Source: Labedaea rhizosphaerae
GTDB taxonomy: Bacteria > Actinomycetota > Actinomycetes > Mycobacteriales > Pseudonocardiaceae
DNA: 64,000 bases
NCBI RefSeq assembly: GCF_004362825.1
Contig: NZ_SNXZ01000003.1
Coordinates: 1,092,784 to 1,156,783 of the forward strand
Reading direction: 5' to 3'
This document shows, one piece after another, positions 35,337 through 43,958 of the stretch. Within the stretch, counting starts at the first letter, position 1. Every line of letters begins with the position of its first letter. Position numbers and translations under genes: made by a program. The notes below the pieces were generated by a model that searched no databases, had not been told where the DNA came from, and saw nothing but the letters and a program-made list of their open reading frames with translations.

Positions 35337-35592
35337 GACCAGCCACCTTAGTAGGCGCACTCCCGAACCTCCGGGAAGAAGGGTCCGAGCCCAGGCCGGC
35401 CCCGAGAGCTCGCCCTCCGCCTGGGAGTCCGAGGGCTGGGGCCTAGGGCCGGCCCGCCGACTGGAGACAGGGAGCTCACCCGCCAGCTAGGGGGTCCGGG
35501 GGCGCAGCACGCGGCCGGGGGCCTGGGGGCTTGGCCCCAGAAAGGCGACACGGTTCGCACTCTCTGCGAACACACGTCACCCTTCACCTTCG

Positions 35593-35640
35593 GTGTCCCC
35601 GGCAGGATTCAAACCTGCGCACCCTCGGTTATGGAGGGCA
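35593..35640 (-). repeat. attachment-site copy: 3' fragment of a tRNA gene
   Basis: Read on the minus strand: an anticodon-arm-like CCCTC/GAGGG stem, T-arm GCAGG TTTGAAT CCTGC, then CGGGGAC acceptor strand and discriminator A. There is no 5' half to pair with the acceptor and no encoded CCA, so this is not a working tRNA. 35593-35624 repeats 48788-48819. Confidence 0.75.
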
Positions 35641-36345
35641 CCAGCGACCAACGACGCGCCGTCCCCTCGTAGATGCCGTCTGCTCATCCATCGATAACCC
35701 ACTCGAGCACGGCCAACTGCTTGGTGCTCAGCACGGCGTTCCGCACCATTCGCTTCCTCCTCTCGGTCAAACCTTCTGGAGGGCCTCCTTAGTCTCATCA
35801 TTGTGGCTCCGCAGCTTCAGGGCTGTGTCTACCTCGCTTGCACTTCTGGCACCACCAGCCCGGATTCGCGGGCCAGAGGGCTACAACAACGAATACGGTC
35901 CGTTCCACGGGCTGCCAGGTCCTCGCGCGTTCGTGTCTGAGATCGGTCATCCCTTCGATGCGCCGCGCCGGCATCGGCCGACCTGGCGGCACTCGTCGCG
36001 CCGGCGGCGATCAACGCAGCGCGTTCGGACGGACCGTACGACTCGCTGGTACGCGCGGCCGCATCCACACCCTGATCCACGTCCGAGCGCGGACACACCT
36101 AGCACAGCAGCCGAGCGCAGCGACCGCTGCCTGTCTGCCCGCGCGGCCGCAGTGTTCATGTCGCTGGGATGGGACATTGCCTGGCTTTAACACTGCAACT
36201 GCGCCATCCAGCTCAGACTTTAGGGAAGAATTAGGGTTAAATTCGTCCTCCTGGGTGGAAAGTGACGACAACCCTTGCACTGTCGCAGGCCGAGCGGCAA
36301 CCTGTAGGAACTGTGCGCGAAGCGCAAGGGGCCGAGAGGGGCGCT
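35641..36345. other. gene-free left end of island
   Basis: About 700 bp between the attachment copy and the first cargo gene. Several open frames exist on both strands, none with family similarity, a ribosome site or consistent codon bias. It may hold decayed integration or replication genes. The last 100 bp are AT-rich (TTTAGGGAAGAATTAGGG near 36220) and may carry the promoter of the three-gene module. Confidence 0.5.
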
Positions 36346-36834
36346 ATGTCCGAGGCAGTATCTCTTGCATCCATGACGGCGCCCATGTTAAGCGCCGCGT
36401 TCAAGTTTCTTTTCGACCGGGCAAGTTCGACGCTGGACCGGCGTCGTGCGGAGAAACACGATTCCGGAGAGGCAGGCGAGGCTGTCACGGAAGAGGCGAG
36501 CGCCGCTGGCCAGTTGGAAAGCGCGATGAATACTCTGGCAGTTTACAAGCAACATAATTTCGCATTGAAACCTGATGATTCGGTTCTGATTCGGAACCTG
36601 ACAACTGTCCAAGCCGAGTTGGAACGAATCGAGGGTTCCCCCATCGACATCGCCGCGATCACTCGTGCCGGTGTCGTGGTGGAGGTGGACAGCGGTGATG
36701 TCGAGGGAAGGGTCACCGGTTTGACTGCCGGGGAGATCGCCTCGACGGGGCACGCCGACGTGCGCGTCCGCACAGAGACTGTCAAGGCCAGCGGCGAGGT
36801 GACCGGTATGCAGATTGAGCGGAGGCTCGGGTGA
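36346..36834 (+). CDS. island gene A: hypothetical protein of three-gene module
   Basis: A 162-residue protein of no recognised function. The N-terminal part is helical with FKFLFDRASSTLDRRRAEK; the middle is helical (LESAMNTLAVYKQHNF); the C-terminal 55 residues are beta-rich with a repeated GDVEGRVTG / GEVTGMQIERRLG pattern. ATG 36346 follows GAGAGGGG; GTG 36262 would add 28 residues. Codon 15 is TTA, rare in this DNA. The next gene's GTG overlaps its stop. I infer it is a small accessory or adaptor of a conflict-type system. Confidence 0.7.
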   Translation: MSEAVSLASMTAPMLSAAFKFLFDRASSTLDRRRAEKHDSGEAGEAVTEEASAAGQLESAMNTLAVYKQHNFALKPDDSVLIRNLTTVQAELERIEGSPIDIAAITRAGVVVEVDSGDVEGRVTGLTAGEIASTGHADVRVRTETVKASGEVTGMQIERRLG

Positions 36835-39158
36835 ATCCGTTCGGCGACGACGGTCGTCATCCGCAGCCAGTGCCGTGGTCGAAGGACTATACGGGGAACG
36901 TGTACGAGCCGGTTCGGCACGAGGACAGTGCCACGGAGGCCACTGACCCCGCTCCTGGCGTCGACGAAGCGATCTACAGCGAAGTCCCGGCAATGCTGTC
37001 CGATGTGAATGAGATTTCGCCGACCGCTGCCGCGGCGGTAGCGGACAGCATTGTCCAAGCAGGCAGCGCGACCGCGAGCGCGAGGACTAATCATGGTGAA
37101 GTCAATGCGGTCAAGGTAGTCAACTACTTGCAAGAATCCCTCGAACAGCTGAAGGCGAACGAGGAGTTTCTTGACCGAGTGCTCGAGTTGTTCGCTCCAC
37201 CGGAAGACTTCGCGAGCCATTATCACCACTGGCTGGAGTCGCACCTGTTGGTCATCGCCTTGAACCAAGATCAGGGCCGGTTCATCACCGCGCACGCGCT
37301 GCTGGCCAAGATCCGCAAAGACCAGAAGATCTCGGTCGGGGCCCTGAGTTTCGGGGGCGGATCGACGTTCCCGGTTGGGCGGCTGCCACATGCGCGCAAC
37401 TGGGCTTACGTTGTCGAAGTTCCTGCTGAAGAGGACGAATTCAAGCTGCGGTCGAGCTTCGGCAGCAGCCTGAACACATTGCAGGATAGGTTGCGTCAGC
37501 AGTCGTGCTGGATGGTGTTGGTGATGGCTGCCGACCAATGGGATCGCGCGCGGGCCCAGGCTCCAGGGATCACCGAACTCAGGGAAAGCCACGTAACACC
37601 GGAAGCGATTGTGCGACGGGCACTGCTCGCCCGAGACAAGCAGATCCCGGTAGATCGGTGGCTGGAGGATCCGCGTGTGCAGAAACTCATCGCAGAGCAA
37701 CCCCCTGCGCAGGCACAGGAAGTCGTAGATCTCATCTTCGCCGCTCAACAATTGACCAACCCCGAGTCGGAAGGACACCGTTCGGCGGGGACGCGGACGA
37801 GTGGTGCAAGCCAATTGCTCGACAGTTCTGACTCAACTTTCGAAAGACAAGTCGAGATGGTCATCGCCGCCCGAACCAATTGGCGGAAGCAGCTCTTGCA
37901 CTGGCATCGAAAAGAAGGTCGTACCGGGTTTCAACGTAATTTCCTGATTTCTGCCGCGGTTCAAAATGGAGTGCCGGTCGCACATGTCTATCTCGGCGCC
38001 ACCGAGTTGGCTCGAGCGCTGCAGGAAAAGAAGTTGCACGCGCCGGCGGGACAAAACGCACCAGGCGTGATCGACCTCGTGGATGCGGTACACGCCGATC
38101 TTACCGAACAAAACACGGTGGTCTTTGACCGCCTCGGGTGGGACGATGCTGCTCTGCAGTACTTCTGGATCGACCGACCGTTGTCGCGCGGGTTGTTCAT
38201 CGGCTGGCTGGCCAAACGAGCAGTGCAGACCCAGCAACGAGAGTCGTTCGAGCCCCTCACGGAAGTGCAGCGACGTGCGCTGGCGTCGCGCATCGCGCAA
38301 CTGGCTGTCGATTGGGCGGTGCGGCTAGGCCGGCTGCATCCACTGAAGCGAATCGCGGAAGAATGGTACGACCAAGGAACGGTGTGGTCGGAGTTCGTTG
38401 ACGTTCTAGATCACGCCGCGGTGCAGCCGAGCACAGCGCGCAACATCCATCCGATGCTCTTGAATTGGGCGAACGTGCCGCCAGCCGTCAAGCAGCCGGG
38501 CAAGCTGGCGGTGGCCGAGATATGCGCCGGGCAGTTCGGTCGGAAGTACACCGGCAAAGCCCTCATCCGCCTCAAGCACGCAGCCAACTCGGACGACCCC
38601 AGGGTCATCGAAGCCGTGCAAGCAGGAGTGCAGACGCTGTGGGAAGACAGGTCGGTTCGTGATGCCCTGTTCGCAGCGGTAACCGGGTGGTGCAAGGACG
38701 AGAAGACGGCCGCCGCAGGACGGCAGTCCTTTTTCACGCTCGCTCGCCATGACACCCGGACCGACGATCGACGGCCAAGGTTGTTGATCGAACCCGATAC
38801 CGATGACGATCGCTCAGGACCTGATGACGAAGATCTGTCCTACGGATGGCGAGGCCTGCTGGCGCCGGACAACAGCGATGAGCGTCTTGAGGAAGTCTTG
38901 TTCTTCTGGCTGGATGCGGCACTGGCCTTCCCGGAGTACGAAGGCCGAATCGTCAAGGTTCTGTGCGGCGCCGTAAGGGGACCGGAGGTCGCGGGGCGAG
39001 AATCTCCGAGAAACCGGCTGACCGGACTGGCACGGCTGTGGAGCAAACAGGCCATGGACGACGCACAACGCCGCGAGCATGTCTACAACACCCTGACAGG
39101 CCGAGTGGACGACGAATTCATCGCTCGGCGCCCCTCGACATCGGCGAGCTTTGAGTGA
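36831..39158 (+). CDS. island gene B: large hypothetical protein of three-gene module
   Basis: A 775-residue protein. The first ~110 residues are Ser/Thr/Ala-rich and acidic (SIVQAGSATASARTNHGEV). Then comes a region laid out like an AAA/STAND NTPase, but where a P-loop would be it reads LVIALNQDQGRFITAHALL, with no GKT/S, followed by ARNWAYVVEVP and CWMVLVMAADQWD where sensor strands would be. The rest (about 290-775) is helical without a named domain. The call is a degenerate NTPase-like scaffold, by inference only. Overlaps at both ends tie it to genes A and C. Confidence 0.75.
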   Translation: MNPFGDDGRHPQPVPWSKDYTGNVYEPVRHEDSATEATDPAPGVDEAIYSEVPAMLSDVNEISPTAAAAVADSIVQAGSATASARTNHGEVNAVKVVNYLQESLEQLKANEEFLDRVLELFAPPEDFASHYHHWLESHLLVIALNQDQGRFITAHALLAKIRKDQKISVGALSFGGGSTFPVGRLPHARNWAYVVEVPAEEDEFKLRSSFGSSLNTLQDRLRQQSCWMVLVMAADQWDRARAQAPGITELRESHVTPEAIVRRALLARDKQIPVDRWLEDPRVQKLIAEQPPAQAQEVVDLIFAAQQLTNPESEGHRSAGTRTSGASQLLDSSDSTFERQVEMVIAARTNWRKQLLHWHRKEGRTGFQRNFLISAAVQNGVPVAHVYLGATELARALQEKKLHAPAGQNAPGVIDLVDAVHADLTEQNTVVFDRLGWDDAALQYFWIDRPLSRGLFIGWLAKRAVQTQQRESFEPLTEVQRRALASRIAQLAVDWAVRLGRLHPLKRIAEEWYDQGTVWSEFVDVLDHAAVQPSTARNIHPMLLNWANVPPAVKQPGKLAVAEICAGQFGRKYTGKALIRLKHAANSDDPRVIEAVQAGVQTLWEDRSVRDALFAAVTGWCKDEKTAAAGRQSFFTLARHDTRTDDRRPRLLIEPDTDDDRSGPDDEDLSYGWRGLLAPDNSDERLEEVLFFWLDAALAFPEYEGRIVKVLCGAVRGPEVAGRESPRNRLTGLARLWSKQAMDDAQRREHVYNTLTGRVDDEFIARRPSTSASFE

Positions 39159-39919
39159 TGCGCCGACGGACTCGAGGTGGTGAGCCTCCTCTCACCTGTG
39201 AGTACCAAGAGTACCTGCCGAGCCGAGACGAAGGGTTGCACTTCGCTGTCCACGTCCGGCTGTTCGGAATCGCGTCAACAGGGGCAAGCTCACGCGGCAA
39301 ACTTGATGACGCTGGAGCCGATCACCTTCGAGCTGAGTTCGAGAGGGTGACCTGCCAGCATTCGGTGGTCCGGTGGCGGGTCGTACGACAACTGCTGGCC
39401 GCACGGTTGTCGGAGCTGGTGCCGTTCTCCTTGCCAGGTGCCGAGCTACGCGAAGCGACGGTCGTGGTGCACGTTGCATCCGAGCACTTGGACGCCGGTT
39501 TGCAGATCGAACACGCTCGGCACGAACTGGAACTCGACGAACTGGCGCATCGACAGGTCCGAGCGCGGATGAGGTTCCTCCGCGAAGAGTGCCTGCGTGA
39601 TCCTGCGTCGGCCGAGCTGTTCACTTTGCTGCCGCCGTCGCCGCGACTCGCTGATTCGAGTCCGGCTGGTGATCCAGACCGACTGGTCAACCTGGTGCGG
39701 AACTGGCAGCCGACCCGCGGGTGGGTGCGTGCGGCTGAGGTGCTCATCGAGTTCGGCAACAAGCTCACTTCAGAGCAGCTGCTCATGCTGGGCACCGTCG
39801 GCCGCCAGGTCATGGAGAGCTTCAGCGAGGCTGAACGAGGACAACAGTTCGCCGAGGCCCTGAAGTCCGAGGCCGGTCGAATGAACGGAGCCGGAGGCGA
39901 ACCACTACCGCAGACTTGA
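39155..39919 (+). CDS. island gene C: hypothetical coiled-coil protein of three-gene module
   Basis: A 254-residue protein. It starts GTGATG; either codon may be used, and GTG overlaps the upstream stop. The middle (about 120-150, IEHARHELELDELAHRQVRARMRFLREECLRDP) is charged and helical as in SPFH/Band-7-associated coiled coils; there is no membrane segment. The C-terminal third is helical with RGWVRAAEVLIEF. No family recognised. It closes the three-gene unit. Confidence 0.7.
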   Translation: MMRRRTRGGEPPLTCEYQEYLPSRDEGLHFAVHVRLFGIASTGASSRGKLDDAGADHLRAEFERVTCQHSVVRWRVVRQLLAARLSELVPFSLPGAELREATVVVHVASEHLDAGLQIEHARHELELDELAHRQVRARMRFLREECLRDPASAELFTLLPPSPRLADSSPAGDPDRLVNLVRNWQPTRGWVRAAEVLIEFGNKLTSEQLLMLGTVGRQVMESFSEAERGQQFAEALKSEAGRMNGAGGEPLPQT

Positions 39920-40141
39920 CGTCTTGATGAAGGCCAGTACGTCGCCGACCAGGTCGGCGACCACGGAGATCGCCACTGCCATCTCGTCACCCGAGCGAGT
40001 CCTCGCCAATCTGAGCCACCAGACTTGCATCCGAGCGCCGTCCAGTGCCAGGCCGAATAGGATGTCCTTGCTGCTCCAGCATGGTCGGCGATCTACACGA
40101 GCCATGCCGTTCAAAAGGCGCCGTGCGACTACTGGTCGACA
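39908..40141 (-). pseudogene. inverted fragment of a SAVED-domain gene
   Basis: On the minus strand this region encodes GDEMAVAISVVADLVGDVLAF, matching GDELAVAISVAADPVEDVLAF of the TIR-SAVED gene (41617-41690), and further upstream CWSSKD against LWSSNA. It lacks a start, the TIR part and the end of the SAVED domain. It is a remnant of a second SAVED effector lying opposite to the intact one. The rest of 40142-40410 shows no gene. Confidence 0.6.
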
Positions 40142-40410
40142 CGCGGGAGCGTACGCAATGCGCCCGGCTCCACAGGGCGTGCACGTCAGATCGACTGACG
40201 CGTCGGCGTGCACGGCATCGACCTCGTGCAGACCCTTCGCACACCCCGCCCTGATTGTCTCACGTCGACGTCGGCCGACAGCGCATCCATATTTGATGCA
40301 CTTTTGGTCCACAGCCGATGTGAAGGATGGCCGGGCTCGTGTCCCACATGAGCATGCGTTGTCGTGACGCGGGCTGGGCGCCAGGACGGGTGGAGTCGAA
40401 CGAGGTGCTG

Positions 40411-41976
40411 ATGGACGTCGATGCTGGTCGAGCTGCCGACGCCGAGACGCTCATCTTTGTCAACTATCGAGGCAGGGATGCGGGGACGGCCGCCGCGTTC
40501 GTCCACACTGAGTTGTCGCGGCGTTTCGGTGCGCGTCTGGTGTTCTTAGACTACGAGTCCATTCCGCTCGGGCGCGACTTCAAGCCGGTGCTGTTCGCCA
40601 GGGTGCGAGGCAGCGCGGTTCTACTGGCGATCGTCGGCAGCCGGTGGCTGGAGGGTGTCGTCGGGCAGCGGCCGATCGATGATCCGGACGACTGGGTCCG
40701 AATGGAGATCTTGGAAGCCCTAGAGCACGGGGTTCCGGTGGTTCCAGTGCTATTCGACGGCGCGACATTGTCATTGGACCGGCTGCCGCCTGAGCTGGCC
40801 GTGCTGGTCGACCTCCAGTACTTCGAGATCCGGACTAGGCGGCAGCGGCACGACATCGCCGGGCTTGCCGACCACCTTGCGCGGGAGATCCCCGGCTTGC
40901 GTGATCTTCCGGTTCATGAGCTGACTCCGTGGGAGGCTGTCGTAGCCGCCCTCCAAGATGGCATGGACCCAGCTGCTGGATCCGGTGTCTCGATCTCCAT
41001 TGAGGTGAACGAGACCGGCGATTTCGACCAGGTCAGTCTTCGTCGCCCTGTCGCGACGGTGGTCGACCGGCAAATTGGCAACGATCCGCAGCTTTTCCAT
41101 GACATGGTGCGGGCCGCAGGGCTCCGCGACAACGGTGACGCCGACCGGGCGGTACGGGAATGGATGTTCGGGCGGTTATCCCATGGCCACATCGCAGCGG
41201 ATCGTGATGCCCTTGAGAGAGCGGTAACTGAGCTGGGTCTGCGGGACAGTCGGCCTAGGACCGTGCTGTCCATTGCGACGCTCAAACCCGACCTTATGGC
41301 AGAGCGGGCTGACTATGCGCTGGATTGGGTGGATCGATTCGATGGTGACTCGGCGTATCTCAAGCGGCGCCCGCTCGCACCGTCATCATGGGCCCAGCTC
41401 CAAGCAGACATCGAAGCGATCCCCAGCAAGCTACCTAGGGACCGCTCCGAAGTCTTGGTAACGGGAAGCCTTCGGCAGGCGACAGCGTTCGCGGTGGGTG
41501 GTGCCCTCCGCATGGTTACCGGTCTGGACGTCGCGCTCAACCAGCGTGGCGAGCTGTGGTCGTCGAACGCGCAATTCGATGCCTTGATAGCGCCAAGCCT
41601 CGCAGAGCACCGTGTCGAAGCTGGCGACGAATTGGCCGTGGCCATCTCGGTCGCCGCCGATCCTGTCGAGGACGTACTCGCCTTTGTCGAAGACGCCGGA
41701 CTACCCGTGGAACGGTTGATATCCCTGTCCCCTGTCGCCGGCATCCGTGACAACGCTATCCCCGACGCCAAGGCGGCTGCGGCGTTCGCACAAGGGTGCC
41801 GTGACGCCGCACGGAAGGCCTGTCGTCGAAACACCCGGATACACCTGTTTCTAGCCGGACCGATGGGGCTGGCACTGCTTCTCGGGCACCGCTGGAATCG
41901 ACTACGCCCGACCGTGGTGTACGAGGACGTGCAAGGCCCCGCCATCTACGAGAAGGCTTTTACTGTCGACGCTTGA
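40411..41976 (+). CDS. TIR-SAVED CBASS effector (predicted NADase)
   Basis: A 521-residue two-domain effector. Residues 12-150: TIR domain (LIFVNYRGRD, FLDYESIPLGRDF, VLLAIVGSRWLEG) with the predicted NADase Glu99 in DWVRMEILEAL. Residues about 330-521: SAVED domain, VLVTGSLRQATAFAVGGALR, LNQRGELWSS, AVAISVAADPVEDVLAF and IHLFLAGPMGLALLLGHRW. In known TIR-SAVED proteins a cyclic trinucleotide binds SAVED and drives filament assembly and NAD+ destruction; that role is inferred here. ATG 40411 follows ACGAGG. TTA codons occur at codon 46 and once later. First gene of the CBASS locus. Confidence 0.9.
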   Translation: MDVDAGRAADAETLIFVNYRGRDAGTAAAFVHTELSRRFGARLVFLDYESIPLGRDFKPVLFARVRGSAVLLAIVGSRWLEGVVGQRPIDDPDDWVRMEILEALEHGVPVVPVLFDGATLSLDRLPPELAVLVDLQYFEIRTRRQRHDIAGLADHLAREIPGLRDLPVHELTPWEAVVAALQDGMDPAAGSGVSISIEVNETGDFDQVSLRRPVATVVDRQIGNDPQLFHDMVRAAGLRDNGDADRAVREWMFGRLSHGHIAADRDALERAVTELGLRDSRPRTVLSIATLKPDLMAERADYALDWVDRFDGDSAYLKRRPLAPSSWAQLQADIEAIPSKLPRDRSEVLVTGSLRQATAFAVGGALRMVTGLDVALNQRGELWSSNAQFDALIAPSLAEHRVEAGDELAVAISVAADPVEDVLAFVEDAGLPVERLISLSPVAGIRDNAIPDAKAAAAFAQGCRDAARKACRRNTRIHLFLAGPMGLALLLGHRWNRLRPTVVYEDVQGPAIYEKAFTVDA

Positions 41977-41984
41977 GGAGGTGC

Positions 41985-42935
41985 GTGATCACCGCGTTCG
42001 CGGAGTTGCAGCGACTCGGGCACTTCGGCCCAGAAGCCTTGCGGCTTGTGCAGGGGCTGATGTCCGAGGAGATGCGCCGGTTCCCCGCGATCGAGCCAGC
42101 TGCTGGATGGCAGCGGGCCGACGTCGAGGACCTCGTCCAGGACTTTCTGGAGCAGCGATTCGCTGCGTTGACGACGATGTTGCTCACGACCGCGAGGAAT
42201 GACGAGTCAATGGGCCGTCTTCTGCGTCGGTCGATCCGCAACTGGTTGATCGATCGTGCCCGGAAGACGGGAACGGGCCGCGTCAGGCAGCTGTTGGAGC
42301 GAGTGCTCGGCGAGAGCACCGAGTTCGAACAGGTGCCGCCTGGCCAGCCGGGTGCGGGACAGTGGCGGCTCGCGCGAACGTCGTCCGAGCCATGGTCAGG
42401 AGATCATCGAGAGCTAATCCGAGCTGCTGACGCGGTACGGGACATACGAATCGGACCCTGGTCAAGCACGACGCGACGTGCGCCGGTTGCTGCGCGAGAT
42501 TCCCTGATCGCGGTAGCACGAGCCGTGCTATCCGCGGCTGGCGGTTCGGTGGAAATCGCTCAGCTCACGCATGTCTTCCTGATGCGGTTCCCGGTGGCTC
42601 TGGACTGGGCAGTCGTACCATTGGACGCCGGAGAAACTGAGCGTCACGCTGACGTACGAACACCGGAAGAGCAGTCAATCGCGGAATGCGACGAGATCGA
42701 CTCAGCGGGTGGTGCCGCCGAGATAGCCGGCATGCTGACACCTCAGGAGAGAGCGCTCGTGCCACACCTGGACGACGTGGAGGCTGCACAGAGAGTGCTC
42801 AGTTGTCGGCGAAGCAGCGCATACCACCAGATGAAGCGCCTTCGAGAGAAGCTGACCCAGCTGGCTGGTGTCGGCGACGACAGGCACGCGGTGATCCTGG
42901 AGGTGATCCGCCTGTGTCCCCCTCCGAGCGATTGA
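41985..42935 (+). CDS. sigma-70-like protein within CBASS locus
   Basis: About 316 residues. The N-terminal part has ADVEDLVQDFLEQRFAAL and SMGRLLRRSIRNWLIDRAR, the layout of sigma region 2 (core binding and -10 recognition helix). The C-terminal part has LTPQERALVPHLDDVEAAQRVLSCRRSSAYHQMKRLREKL, a region-4-like HTH. Between them is a long spacer. It looks like a divergent ECF-type sigma factor or a sigma-derived regulator. GTG 41985 is used; the AGGAGG site is only 3 bp away, so a later start is possible. It lies directly behind the effector gene. Confidence 0.72.
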   Translation: MITAFAELQRLGHFGPEALRLVQGLMSEEMRRFPAIEPAAGWQRADVEDLVQDFLEQRFAALTTMLLTTARNDESMGRLLRRSIRNWLIDRARKTGTGRVRQLLERVLGESTEFEQVPPGQPGAGQWRLARTSSEPWSGDHRELIRAADAVRDIRIGPWSSTTRRAPVAARDSLIAVARAVLSAAGGSVEIAQLTHVFLMRFPVALDWAVVPLDAGETERHADVRTPEEQSIAECDEIDSAGGAAEIAGMLTPQERALVPHLDDVEAAQRVLSCRRSSAYHQMKRLREKLTQLAGVGDDRHAVILEVIRLCPPPSD

Positions 42936-43004
42936 AGGCGGACGATTCGCGCGATGTGTCGTCAGGTGTGAATGGCTACCAGCCGGACCCGATCGGAGGG
43001 CACC

Positions 43005-43958
43005 ATGAGTGACTCGGATGTGCCGAAGTGGTTCCTCGATCTCGCTGGCCGAAACACAGGAATGAGATCCTTCACTGAGTCAGGACTACGCGACCGTTTC
43101 GGAGAACCGAGCGAGATCAACCTTGAACGCGGCCAACTATGGAGAGCGGGTTGGGCCGACGTAGCGGTGTTACTCGTCCTGTTGGAGCTGGGCGATGGGG
43201 AGGTGCGTGCATCGCCAGTGACGATCGACCCACCCGCCGAGGACGAGAACGGCTTCGTGCTCGCACCAACGTGCACTGGGCTCCCGACATCGGCGACTGT
43301 GTGGACTGGCTTCACACGATTCTTTCCCCAACGGGTCCTCGACACCCTTGTTGCGGCTTGGTCGGCGGACCTGACGACGTGTTTGGCGAACCCGGCCTCT
43401 CTGGATCCCGGATCGAGGCTTCCAGTTGGTATGCGGCGCGGTCGGCCGATCGATTCGGAATTCGACCACCGCAGCATGATCCGGGCTGGCCTCGAAGATG
43501 ACGTCGATCAACTTGGTCAGATGCCCGGTCTTCCTGTGGAATCACCCGGCTCATCGTCGACGACTCTCGCTGCGGTGCTCGGTGATGTCGACCTGGCTGC
43601 TCTGTGTGCGGCCTTGAAGCTTCCCCAACCTGCTGTTATGAAACTCCTCCGCGGTACTGCCCCGCTAACCCCCGCCCAAGCCGCCGTCATCGCCCAGACC
43701 ACAGGGATTTCGCAAGAGCGTGTTCTGGGAGCTGTCCGCAGCATGCCGCGAGGTCTGGTGCAGGCAGCTGACCATCCGAGATGGCGGCAGGTATGGATCA
43801 CCCGAGCCCGACGCCTCGGCACCGATGAAACCCAGGCACGGCTCGACGGGTGCCAGCAGGCTTTTGCGCTCGCCGCACGCCAGACCGGCGGCAGCGAGCC
43901 GGACTGGGATGCGCGACTCCAACGCGCCCTGTTCGGCGAGGGCGGTGAACTGCGATGA
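43005..43958 (+). CDS. HTH protein (CapH-like regulator)
   Basis: A 317-residue protein with an XRE-like HTH near residues 205-250 (LAALCAALKLPQPAVMKLLRGTAPLTPAQAAVIAQTTGIS). The N-terminal 190 residues match nothing I know. Its ATGA overlap with the ImmA/IrrE metallopeptidase gene is the usual repressor-protease pairing, in which the protease cleaves the repressor after a stress signal. Known CBASS CapH repressors are much smaller, so this is either an enlarged CapH or a new regulator. ATG 43005 follows CGGAGG. It contains a TTA codon. Confidence 0.72.
   Translation: MSDSDVPKWFLDLAGRNTGMRSFTESGLRDRFGEPSEINLERGQLWRAGWADVAVLLVLLELGDGEVRASPVTIDPPAEDENGFVLAPTCTGLPTSATVWTGFTRFFPQRVLDTLVAAWSADLTTCLANPASLDPGSRLPVGMRRGRPIDSEFDHRSMIRAGLEDDVDQLGQMPGLPVESPGSSSTTLAAVLGDVDLAALCAALKLPQPAVMKLLRGTAPLTPAQAAVIAQTTGISQERVLGAVRSMPRGLVQAADHPRWRQVWITRARRLGTDETQARLDGCQQAFALAARQTGGSEPDWDARLQRALFGEGGELR

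Noticed and set aside
35348-35587. Pro/Ser/Arg-rich frame upstream of Imm49
   Set aside because: It is translated from GC-rich intergenic DNA with short hairpins (e.g. CTGGGG...CCCCAG at 35523-35540); not protein-like.
35593-35640. A second working tRNA gene
   Set aside because: Only the 3' half is present; there is no 5' acceptor strand or D arm, and the anticodon loop is atypical.
35641-36250. Overlapping open frames on both strands at the left end of the island
   Set aside because: No consistent codon bias, start signal or recognisable motif; reported as gene-free.
39924-40367. A 147-codon plus-strand frame
   Set aside because: It is antisense to the SAVED fragment and has no ribosome site or domain.
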